Positions 26,624 to 33,927 of a stretch of 39,437 bases of DNA are shown here, in pieces. The stretch covers positions 1 through 39,437 of the forward strand of contig JARGFP010000034.1 in the NCBI GenBank assembly GCA_029210585.1. Direction: 5' to 3'. A program made the translations under genes and the position numbers. This stretch comes from Bacteroidales bacterium. GTDB lineage: Bacteria > Bacteroidota > Bacteroidia > Bacteroidales > GCA-2748055. The notes beneath the pieces were generated by a model. That model was not told the DNA's origin and did no database searches. It saw only the letters and a list, made by a program, of their open reading frames with translations. Position 1 is the stretch's first letter; every line of letters begins with the position of its first letter.

Positions 26624-27368
26624 GTGCAACCTGAGGTGCAGGTATTGCATGCCGGAGGAGGGGGTTGCCCTGAAGCACCACACCGAGATACTTTCGTTCG
26701 AGGAGATCACCGATGTGGTTAAAACCGGGGTGAAGCTGGGGATCAATAAAATCAGGCTGACAGGTGGGGAACCGCTGGCCAGGAAGAATGTGGCTGAACT
26801 GATCCGGATGATCAAAGCGGTCGACGGAATACAGGACGTAGGGCTGACTACCAACGGAACACTGCTTCCGCAGTTCGCGGAAGACCTCTGGCAAGCCGGG
26901 TTAAGAAGGTTGAATATCAGCCTGGACACCCTCAACAACGACAAGTACAGGGAAATAACCCGGAACGGTGAGCTAAATGATGTGCTGACCGGAATAGGAA
27001 TCGCCAAAAAGCTGGGGTTTGACCCGATCAAGATCAATTTTGTACGCATCCCGGGGGTGAACGAAGCAGATGAAAAAGAGGTGAAACAGTTTTGTATCCG
27101 GAATGAACTGAAGATCAGGTTCATCCGGCAGATGGACCTGGCTACCGGTGCGTTTTCCCCCGTTGAAGGAGGCGAGGGCGGAAACTGCAGTATCTGCAAC
27201 AGGTTGCGTATGACGGCGGACGGAAAGATCATCCCCTGCCTGTTTTCCGATGTGGGGTACAGCACCAGGGAATATGGCATTGAAGAAGCCTTTGCGAAAG
27301 CTTTACACATTAAACCGAAACAAGGAAAGATTTCTGTGAATCATAATTTTTATAACATCGGGGGGTAA
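26568..27368 (+). CDS. moaA: GTP 3',8-cyclase MoaA, compact form (266 aa)
   Basis: MoaA is a radical SAM enzyme that starts molybdopterin synthesis by rearranging GTP. The N-terminal cluster motif is C20-x3-C24-x2-C27 (TDRCNLRCRYCMPE), followed by the SAM site RLTGGEPL. The C-terminal cluster is C207-x2-C210-x13-C224 (NCSICNRLRMTADGKIIPC), and the required C-terminal double glycine is present (NFYNIGG). It is about 60 residues shorter than the common 320-340 aa enzyme: between FIRQMDLATGAFSPVEGG and the second cluster the usual loop and strand region is missing. All metal-binding residues remain, so this looks like a compact subfamily rather than a damaged gene. The start is fixed by the third copy of the 61-base repeat. 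Confidence 0.92.
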   Translation: MFDRFNRNITYLRISVTDRCNLRCRYCMPEEGVALKHHTEILSFEEITDVVKTGVKLGINKIRLTGGEPLARKNVAELIRMIKAVDGIQDVGLTTNGTLLPQFAEDLWQAGLRRLNISLDTLNNDKYREITRNGELNDVLTGIGIAKKLGFDPIKINFVRIPGVNEADEKEVKQFCIRNELKIRFIRQMDLATGAFSPVEGGEGGNCSICNRLRMTADGKIIPCLFSDVGYSTREYGIEEAFAKALHIKPKQGKISVNHNFYNIGG

Positions 27369-27395
27369 CATGAACCCCTCTTAGAATTTATTTGG

Positions 27396-27848
27396 ATGAA
27401 GAAACTCTCCCATATTGACAACGACGGAAAAGCACGGATGGTGGATGTCGGGGACAAACCTGAATCGCATCGCATTGCCAGGGCCACGGGTTTTATCTCA
27501 CTCGACAGGAAAACGATTTCCCTGGTCAGGGACGGCCTGGTGAAAAAAGGCGATGTGATCACTGTTGCTGAAATTGCCGGCATCCAGGCGGCCAAGCAAA
27601 CAGCACAGCTTATCCCACTGTGCCACAATTTGTTGCTGACAAAAGTTGAGGTAACATGCCAGGTGGAGGATGAAGGAATACGCGCCGAAAGCCTGGTAAA
27701 ATGTACCGGGCAGACTGGCGTCGAAATGGAAGCCCTGTCCGCTGTAAGTGTGGCCCTGCTCACCGTGTACGATATGTGCAAGGCAGTGGATAAAAATATG
27801 TTGATCAAAGAGGTACGGCTCGTGTCGAAGGAAAAACAAGAGGTTTAA
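27396..27848 (+). CDS. moaC: Cyclic pyranopterin monophosphate synthase MoaC
   Basis: MoaC acts together with MoaA to give cyclic pyranopterin monophosphate. The 150-residue length is normal. Signature segments are MVDVGDKPESHRIARATG (residues 15-32), IQAAKQTAQLIPLCHNLLLT and KCTGQTGVEMEALSAVSVAL, the last with the conserved VEMEALSAVS. It starts 27 bases after moaA and is followed 14 bases later by the MOSC-MogA gene, so the three genes form one transcript. Confidence 0.96.
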   Translation: MKKLSHIDNDGKARMVDVGDKPESHRIARATGFISLDRKTISLVRDGLVKKGDVITVAEIAGIQAAKQTAQLIPLCHNLLLTKVEVTCQVEDEGIRAESLVKCTGQTGVEMEALSAVSVALLTVYDMCKAVDKNMLIKEVRLVSKEKQEV

Positions 27849-27862
27849 ATTCTAAAAGAGTA

Positions 27863-28804
27863 ATGGGAGAACCACTGAAAACACTGGAAGTTGTTTCTGT
27901 AAATATTTCAGAAGAAAAAGGAACCGTTAAAGTTCCCGTGAGTGAGATCGAGTTATATGACCAGGGTGTGAAGGGCGATGCGCATGCAGGAAGCTGGCAC
28001 CGCCAGGTGAGCCTGCTTGCCAGGGAAAGCATCGCACAGGCCGAAGCTGCTGCAGGTGAAAAATTCCCTGATGGAACGTTTGCTGAAAATATAACCACGG
28101 CAGGGATTGAGATTCATAAAACCAACATCCTCGACCGCTTCGAAAATGACACTGTCGCACTCGAGGTCACCCAGATCGGGAAAAAGTGTCATGCAAAGTG
28201 TGCCATCGGCCGCAAGGTCGGGAACTGCATCATGCCACTGGAAGGGATTTTTGCCCGGGTGACCGGTGCGGGGGTGTTGAAGCCCGGGGACAGGCTGGAG
28301 TATCACCCTAAAATATTCAGGAGTAAGATCATCACCCTCAGTGACAGGGCATCTGCCGGTACGTATGAAGATCAAAGCGGTCCGGAGATCGAAAAAGAAT
28401 GCACCGCATGGGCGGAGAAAAACAGGCTGAATGTTCGGTTTGATTCGGCCATTATCCCTGACGACAGGGAAGTATTTGAAAACGAATTGAAAGCCTCTCT
28501 TTCTGGTCAGTACGATATGCTGTTTACCACGGGAAGCACAGGCATCGGCGCACGGGATATCGCCCCGGAAACGATTGCCGGGTTCCTGGAAAAGGAGATC
28601 CCCGGGATCATGGAAATGATCCGCTCGAAGTACGGTGCTGAAAAGCCGAATGCCTTCCTGAGCAGGTCCATCTGCGGCACCACCGGCAAGACCCTGGTAT
28701 TTGCCCTGCCCGGCAGTCCGAAAGCCGTCCGCGAATACCTCGAAGAGATCCGGAAAGTACTGTTCCACATGATCCTGATGGTCCACGGCATCAATGCCCA
28801 CTGA
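27863..28804 (+). CDS. MOSC domain fused to a MogA/MoaB-type molybdopterin adenylyltransferase
   Basis: Residues 1-148 form a MOSC domain (YDQGVKGDAHAGSWHRQVSL, FPDGTFAENITTAGIE, IGKKCHAKCAIGRKVGNCIM), a fold that handles sulfur bound to Cys; Cys114/Cys118 and Cys127 are candidate ligands. Residues 150-313 form a MogA/MoaB domain (ITLSDRASAGTYEDQSGPEI, LFTTGSTGIGARDIAPETI, LVFALPGSPKAVREYL), which adenylylates molybdopterin before metal insertion by MoeA. The two domains are joined without a break. The fusion suggests that cofactor adenylylation and a sulfur-related step are coordinated. It ends the cofactor operon. Confidence 0.93.
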   Translation: MGEPLKTLEVVSVNISEEKGTVKVPVSEIELYDQGVKGDAHAGSWHRQVSLLARESIAQAEAAAGEKFPDGTFAENITTAGIEIHKTNILDRFENDTVALEVTQIGKKCHAKCAIGRKVGNCIMPLEGIFARVTGAGVLKPGDRLEYHPKIFRSKIITLSDRASAGTYEDQSGPEIEKECTAWAEKNRLNVRFDSAIIPDDREVFENELKASLSGQYDMLFTTGSTGIGARDIAPETIAGFLEKEIPGIMEMIRSKYGAEKPNAFLSRSICGTTGKTLVFALPGSPKAVREYLEEIRKVLFHMILMVHGINAH

Positions 28805-28904
28805 CCGGACAGGGGTTTTGCAAATATCAGGATAGAAATAAAAACAAATTAAGGTGCATTGTTTGAATTATTTTTTGTTAATTTGACATAAATGTATTTT
28901 TAAG

Positions 28905-28934
28905 ATGTATATACATTGTTTATTATTACATTTG
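28905..28934 (+). promoter_or_regulatory. Operator-like 12-bp palindrome with nearby TAnnTTTG element
   Basis: ATGTATATACAT (28905-28916) is a perfect palindrome. TACATTTG (28927-28934) fits the -7 consensus, 20 bases before the ATPase start. No TTTG at the -33 distance is seen. The surrounding 28805-28954 is very AT-rich. Confidence 0.4.
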
Positions 28935-28954
28935 TGTATAAATAGTCAATAAAT

Positions 28955-30397
28955 ATGAGAAATTCCTATTCTATTCCTACAGAAAAAATATTGGAGCGGC
29001 TGCGGTTTGAAAACCCTTGGTGGAAAAGCAAAGCTATCGATAGAGACATTGCCCAAATGCCCCGGCGTTTATATTTCGATTTATTTATACCACATGTGGA
29101 AGATATTACCCTCAAACGGGCAATCATCCTTATGGGTCCGAGAAGGGTTGGAAAAACTGTGATGATACAACATGCCATTCATCAATTACTTGAGAATGGC
29201 ATTCATCCACAAAAAATTTGTTTTATTGGAATAGATAACCCCATATACATTCATCTGGGACTGGAAGAATTATATGAATTGGCCAGGAAGGCTTCAGGCA
29301 ATGAGGATATTACAGGAAATTATGTTTTTTTTGATGAAATACAGTACTTAAAAGATTGGGAGCGTCACCTGAAAGTTTTAGTTGATAGTTATCCCAAAAC
29401 AAAATTTATTGCATCTGGATCAGCAGCGGCAGCCCTCAGGTTAAAAAGTAGTGAAAGTGGCGCAGGTCGCTTTCATGATTTTCTGCTTCCCCCTCTTACG
29501 TTCCATGAATTTTTGCACCTGCAGGATTTGCAAACGCTCATACGACCTCATATTACCCTTTACAAAGGAAAGGAATTTCCCTTTTATTCAGCTCTGGACA
29601 TAAAAGAACTCAACCATCAGTTTTTAAATTACGTGAATTATGGTGGGTACCCGGAAGTGATTTTTTCGGAGACTATACGCCAGGATATGCCACGATTTAT
29701 CAAGAATGACATCATTGACAAAGTCTTGCTGCGCGATTTACCCAGTCTATATGGCATCCGGGACGTGCAGGAACTGAATCGTTTTTTTGCCTACCTGGCT
29801 TATCATACAGGCAGGGAATTTTCGCTTGAAAAAATGGCTAAGGAGAGTGGACTGGAAAAAGGCTTATTAAAACGATATATGGAATACCTGGAGGCAGCGT
29901 TTCTTATTAAGGTGGTGCATAAGGTGAATGACAATTCCAAACATTTTAAGCGGGTGACAGGTTTTAAAATATACCTGACAAATCCTTCGCTACGAACAGC
30001 GCTATTTTCGCCTGTTACTCCTACAGATGATGAAATTGGTAACCTGGTTGAAACAGCCATCTTTGCACAATGGATGCACAGGGAAAACATTGAATTGTAC
30101 TATGCGAAATGGAAAAATGGAAGGATGGCAGGAGAAGTTGATATGATACAAATTGATGAAAAAAAACTTAAACCTTATTGGTGTCTTGAAATAAAATGGA
30201 GCAATCGCTATTTTGAAAAACCCAATGAATTAAAAAGTCTGTTTGAGTTTTGTGATAAAAATAATCTTTCCAATGCCATTGTCACAACGATTGATAAGGA
30301 GGGTACATATACCTATTCAGGGATTGAATTGAATTTTTATCCTGCTTCGGTATACACATATACTGTTGGAGCCAATACCATCAAAATAAGACAATAA
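28955..30397 (+). CDS. AAA-type ATPase with C-terminal DUF4143-like nuclease-fold domain
   Basis: The ATPase half has a Walker A (MGPRRVGKTVM, about residues 60-70), a Walker B (YVFFDEIQYLKDWE) and a sensor-type FIASGSAAAALRL. A helical wHTH-like part follows (FSLEKMAKESGLEKGLLKRY), and the C-terminal 130 residues have the restriction-endonuclease-like pattern of DUF4143 proteins (ETAIFAQWM, AGEVDMIQIDE, YWCLEIKWSNRY). Members of this family are common in anaerobes and are of unclear role; many look like addiction or mobile-cargo ATPases. It is a single gene, clearly more AT-rich than its neighbours, which suggests acquisition from elsewhere. Confidence 0.85.
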   Translation: MRNSYSIPTEKILERLRFENPWWKSKAIDRDIAQMPRRLYFDLFIPHVEDITLKRAIILMGPRRVGKTVMIQHAIHQLLENGIHPQKICFIGIDNPIYIHLGLEELYELARKASGNEDITGNYVFFDEIQYLKDWERHLKVLVDSYPKTKFIASGSAAAALRLKSSESGAGRFHDFLLPPLTFHEFLHLQDLQTLIRPHITLYKGKEFPFYSALDIKELNHQFLNYVNYGGYPEVIFSETIRQDMPRFIKNDIIDKVLLRDLPSLYGIRDVQELNRFFAYLAYHTGREFSLEKMAKESGLEKGLLKRYMEYLEAAFLIKVVHKVNDNSKHFKRVTGFKIYLTNPSLRTALFSPVTPTDDEIGNLVETAIFAQWMHRENIELYYAKWKNGRMAGEVDMIQIDEKKLKPYWCLEIKWSNRYFEKPNELKSLFEFCDKNNLSNAIVTTIDKEGTYTYSGIELNFYPASVYTYTVGANTIKIRQ

Positions 30398-30487
30398 TGA
30401 CCCAGACATACCCTCAAATTATTACTATATCCTGGTGATGAACACTTGATAATCCAGTAATTTATAAAAGGTGTATCTCCGTTGTGC

Positions 30488-30526
30488 ACCTGGCTACCGG
30501 GAGATCCGCCAGGTCATTCAATGACC
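30488..30526. terminator. Overlapping inverted repeats between convergent genes
   Basis: ACCTGGC (30488-30494) pairs with GCCAGGT (30508-30514), and GGTCATT-C-AATGACC (30512-30526) is a perfect 7-bp stem. The two share bases and exclude each other. They lie between the ATPase ending at 30397 and the minus-strand genes ending at 30563. Likely a terminator region; no T-run. Confidence 0.35.
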
Positions 30527-30562
30527 CGGGCGCAGGACGAAGATACTCCTCCCGAAATTCAA

Positions 30563-30694
30563 TTATGCATCGCCGTACAGGCCTGCCCTGTTTCCTTCAC
30601 AGTCAATAAATACTGCAAAATAACCGCGGCCTTCGGCTTCAATCTTCGTTTTTGGCTGAACAATGCTTCCTCCATTTGCTTCGATTCTTTCAAT
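30563..30694 (-). pseudogene. C-terminal remnant of a glyoxalase/VOC-family protein
   Basis: Forty-three codons on the minus strand read like the end of a VOC-superfamily protein: IERIEANGGSIVQPKTKI, GRGYFAVFIDCEGN and RAGLYGDA-stop. No start or N-terminal half exists; upstream of about 30700 the sequence is the caspase-like gene in another frame. The junction suggests that a deletion joined the front of one gene to the back of another. Confidence 0.7.
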
Positions 30695-31460
30695 CGCTCC
30701 TGTCGGGCACCTGCTCCAGGGTCCCGCTGGTCATGGCTTTCCTGCTCGGGAGGGAATAGAGTTTATTTACCGCCACCGAAGCATCGCTGAATCCTCCCCG
30801 TGTCTTGAAAATGGATCCCGCGAAACAGGCATCCGTGACCAACAGGGTGTGTTGTGTATCAATGTCGTCCACAAAATCCTGGATCGTACTGTTCCTGATC
30901 CAGTTGGCGGTGGAGTTTTTCGCGGCATCGGAAGGCAACCAGAATCCCGACTCCTTCTCTGTATCCCAGTAACCATGACCGGCATAAAAAATCAGCAGGT
31001 TGTCATTCCTGTTCAGACTGGCACTCAACCGGTCGAGCGCATCGATGATCTCTGTCCGGTTAGGATCCTTCAGAAAAATTACATTTCCAGGTTCGAAGGT
31101 ATACCTGGAAGTAAGCGTGTTGAATAGTTCGGTTGCATCCGCTACCGGGTTGTCGAGGTCCGTAATTGCCGGGTCCGCGTAATGGTCGATCCCGATGATC
31201 AGGGCATGGTTGACATCTTCATTCCTGAAGCCTGATGATTTAACAGGAAGCATGCCCGATGATGGTTCGGCGGAAACCGGTGCAGCGGAAACCTTTCCAT
31301 CATGCAGAGGCTCTGCATACAACGGCTCAGCAGGAACCGGTTTCCTGATGATCACCGTGGTGACTTCGCTTTCTCCTTCCACCTGGCTGAATAATGGCAA
31401 ACTGGCCGCCGGCAGGAAGACCATCAACACCATCCATCGCATACTTTTTAACCACATCAC
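30690..31460 (-). CDS. Caspase-like (C14) protease, secreted, 3'-truncated
   Basis: A signal peptide (MRWMVLMVFLPAASLPLFSQ) is followed by a low-complexity Pro/Ala/Glu stretch with PAEPLYAEPL-type repeats (residues 42-66). The caspase-fold domain begins at about 84 (HALIIGIDHYADPAITDL). The catalytic dyad is His162 in YAGHGYWD and Cys212 in TDACFAGS. The sequence stops at KAMTSGTLEQVPDRSD; homologues usually continue for several dozen residues after this motif (to an FFKYLL-like helix). The catalytic residues are complete, so residual activity is possible. Upstream, 11 bases away, lies an outer-membrane-type protein in the same direction, suggesting a two-gene unit. Specificity is not predictable, though metacaspase-like enzymes cut after Arg or Lys. 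Confidence 0.82.
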   Translation of the reverse strand: MMWLKSMRWMVLMVFLPAASLPLFSQVEGESEVTTVIIRKPVPAEPLYAEPLHDGKVSAAPVSAEPSSGMLPVKSSGFRNEDVNHALIIGIDHYADPAITDLDNPVADATELFNTLTSRYTFEPGNVIFLKDPNRTEIIDALDRLSASLNRNDNLLIFYAGHGYWDTEKESGFWLPSDAAKNSTANWIRNSTIQDFVDDIDTQHTLLVTDACFAGSIFKTRGGFSDASVAVNKLYSLPSRKAMTSGTLEQVPDRSD

Positions 31461-31471
31461 CTTTTCATTAT

Positions 31472-32371
31472 CTATGTTCCGATTAAAAATTTCAGCACAA
31501 TACCCACGCTGATTCCATCCATGGCTTCATCAGGCGAAGCAGAAGGCACCAGGTCGATCCAGGGCGACATCAGGTATTCCACTTCTGTTCCCAGGTACAG
31601 AAATGACCAGACCTTTGTATCAAATCCGATTCCCAGGCTTCCGAAAACAGAATATTCAAAATAGGTGGCATCGCTGTAATCAGCGTTGTATTCGTAGATG
31701 AACTTCGACTGTCCGATGAAAATGTAGGGATAGAGGGAGGATCGCTTGCTTTGCAGCAGATCGTATTCAACGACAACCCCGCCGGAATAGCCCCAGTAAA
31801 AGCCGGTATCAGGATACACCACGCTGGCTTCCTGGTAATTGATCGCCTGCCGGAAGGCCCTGTAGTAATCTGCCCGTAGCCCCAGCCCCAACTGGTTCAG
31901 GTAAATGGATCCCTTTGCATTCAATCCAAAGGAGGCATAGCCAACCTGGTTCATGTACCCGGTATTCGCATTCAGGCTGAGTTTTTTGGTGCGATCGGGC
32001 GACAGACCCTGTTGTGCGGCATTGAGCAGATCGGCCCTGACCTTGAATTTAACGTCCATACTCACCAGCTCGTCCAGGTCGCTGAACACATCCCAGGAGA
32101 TGGTCATCTCCCTGCCCGGACCTTTTACCAGCCCTGCATCACCTGTGACGCTCTTCAGGGGCTCCCCATAGGTCTTTCCCCCATCCGTTGACATATATAC
32201 CGTAACGAGTACTGACTGGTCCTCAGAAATCCCAAGCAGGTCATAATGGATATATATCTGATCGTCCCGGATTTCAGGATGTACATTTCCAATTTTCTGC
32301 GCGAAAAGCCCGGCAACAGGGAACAGGGTAAGAAAAAGGAGCAGTACCTGGAACAGTGTGTGTCTTTTCAT
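31472..32371 (-). CDS. Outer-membrane protein with N-terminal beta-sandwich domain, partner of the caspase-like protein
   Basis: The ATG at 32371 gives a good signal peptide (MKRHTLFQVLLLFLTLFPVA, cleavage after LFAQ); an in-frame ATG further upstream adds a segment that does not look like part of it. Residues 25-115 look like the beta-sandwich domain often seen next to Bacteroidota caspase or SUMF1-type genes (QIYIHYDLLGISEDQSVLVT, VYMSTDGGKTYGEPLKSV, ISWDVFSDLDELVSMDVKFK). The rest (about 180 aa) has barrel-type alternating strands (GYASFGLNAKGSIYLNQLGL, FLYLGTEVEYLMSPWIDL). The gene is 11 bases before the caspase-like gene. Confidence 0.7.
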   Translation of the reverse strand: MKRHTLFQVLLLFLTLFPVAGLFAQKIGNVHPEIRDDQIYIHYDLLGISEDQSVLVTVYMSTDGGKTYGEPLKSVTGDAGLVKGPGREMTISWDVFSDLDELVSMDVKFKVRADLLNAAQQGLSPDRTKKLSLNANTGYMNQVGYASFGLNAKGSIYLNQLGLGLRADYYRAFRQAINYQEASVVYPDTGFYWGYSGGVVVEYDLLQSKRSSLYPYIFIGQSKFIYEYNADYSDATYFEYSVFGSLGIGFDTKVWSFLYLGTEVEYLMSPWIDLVPSASPDEAMDGISVGIVLKFLIGT

Positions 32372-32553
32372 GTTTGCCGGGGTTGTACAACATGTTGAAT
32401 CATTCAGATTCCCGGTGTAAGTTATTAAAATGATTTCAATCCTGCTCACATTTCTCTCAAAACATCTCCACCAGGCTGTTAATCAGCCGAATGAACATAC
32501 TATGACACAAGGAAACCGCTCCCCCGGACTCCAGCACCAACTACAGTTTACCT

Positions 32554-33819
32554 TCAGAAAGCCTCGTTGAAACTGAAATAGAAACCGGTGGATTCCTTTC
32601 CGAACCCGATCTCTGCCCGCACGTTCATGCGCGGCTGTACTTCAAAGCGGTACCCGAATCCGGCGTTGGGAAGCCAGTCCGAAAATTCGCCAAACCGTGC
32701 TGCAATGGAGCCGGTCCCGAGCCAGCCTACCATGCCATGGCGGGTTGGCGAGCCATCTCTTTTCAGGAACTGGTGCCTGTATTCGGCAATTCCAAACACC
32801 ATGGAACGATCCCGGTAATGGCCGAGGAAATACCCCCTGAGATCATACGGACTCCCCAGCATGCTCATATTTGTATACGGCACCTCCCCGGTGGCATGCT
32901 GCAGTTTGATCTGCATGGCCAGGGTACTGCCGGGGCGCAGGATCTCCTGGAAGTGCCGCATATCAAGCGTGGTAACGCCGAAGTTATTGTCACCGCCAAA
33001 CCATTCGCTGTACTGCATATGTTTCAGATCGACCAGGGATCCTTTCCAGGGATTTACCGGCACATCCCGTGAATCGTACCGGGCAATCAGACCCAACCCC
33101 GAATTGAAATGAACGGGTCCGAATGCAATATAGTCCGGGTCATTTTCCATTAAGGGGTTGGGATCCCGCACCTGGGTCTTGTGATAATCGATCCCCACAC
33201 CCAGGAAACAGTGCCTCCCAAATTGCCAGAGGACCCTGGGATAGATTTCCCAGTATCGCCGTGAATAGGAAGTGCTTTCATCCCTTCCCTTGTTTGCTGC
33301 CGCTTTATCAAACCCGACACCCCAATAGTGATCGGGCATGTTCCTGAAACGGACCTCCCCAAAAATACGTAACCTGTCCTCAAGCCAGTAAGTCGAAATG
33401 ATCGTATTCAAAAAATAGGATCCGCGTAGCGAAGCCCCGATATTAACAGGTGTGGAAGAACGCTGGATGAGGGAATCGGCCGGATCTGTTTTGAATGAAA
33501 CCATCATCACCGCGATCAGTGTGGGTCCGAGCTCAGGCGTATACGCCGGGGCGGCAAAAGGGAACGCCCGCAGATTTCTTGGTTTTTCATAAGTTTCGTG
33601 AAGTATTGTGTCCGGTATATTTGCCACCGGATTATCAAGTACAAAAGAGTTTCTGTTTTCTGTTGTTTCAGCGTAAACTGAATCATCCTGAAAATGCGCA
33701 TTTTCCTGCCTTCCAAAGCCTCCCGACTGAGCCTGCAAAACCGGGCCGAAAGCGAAGAATATGAGGATCAAGGGCTTACAGCTATAGGACCAAATGTATT
33801 GCAACCTGGGTTTTTTCAT
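32554..33819 (-). CDS. Omp85/BamA-like surface-antigen barrel protein, 421 aa
   Basis: A signal peptide ends at about residue 30 (LILIFFAFGPVLQAQ). After a linker of about 70 residues there is a C-terminal barrel like the Bac_surface_Ag domain of Omp85 proteins: FNSGLGLIARYDSRDVPVN, PWKGSLVDLKHMQYSEWFGG, and STLAMQIKLQHATGEVPY, LGSPYDLRGYFLGHYRDRSM, ending with FYFSFNEAF. The family normally has POTRA domains; none is seen, so this is probably the barrel-only type found in Bacteroidota. It would insert in the outer membrane; cargo unknown. The last residue is Phe, as expected for a BAM substrate. Confidence 0.85.
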   Translation of the reverse strand: MKKPRLQYIWSYSCKPLILIFFAFGPVLQAQSGGFGRQENAHFQDDSVYAETTENRNSFVLDNPVANIPDTILHETYEKPRNLRAFPFAAPAYTPELGPTLIAVMMVSFKTDPADSLIQRSSTPVNIGASLRGSYFLNTIISTYWLEDRLRIFGEVRFRNMPDHYWGVGFDKAAANKGRDESTSYSRRYWEIYPRVLWQFGRHCFLGVGIDYHKTQVRDPNPLMENDPDYIAFGPVHFNSGLGLIARYDSRDVPVNPWKGSLVDLKHMQYSEWFGGDNNFGVTTLDMRHFQEILRPGSTLAMQIKLQHATGEVPYTNMSMLGSPYDLRGYFLGHYRDRSMVFGIAEYRHQFLKRDGSPTRHGMVGWLGTGSIAARFGEFSDWLPNAGFGYRFEVQPRMNVRAEIGFGKESTGFYFSFNEAF

Positions 33820-33927
33820 GATCCGGTGAAAATAGGAATTTCATACAGAATATCAGGGATAATACTGCATTATTGAAAGCCATATCCTTGCAGATTCATA
33901 ATTACCAACAGGCGCTTCTGAACCAGG

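Noticed and set aside
26597-27310. Minus-strand open frame of 237 codons opposite moaA
   Set aside because: Ser/Pro-rich antisense shadow; moaA carries all cluster motifs on the plus strand.
27953-28801. Minus-strand open frame of 282 codons opposite the MOSC-MogA gene
   Set aside because: No recognisable domain; the plus-strand frame has two clear conserved domains.
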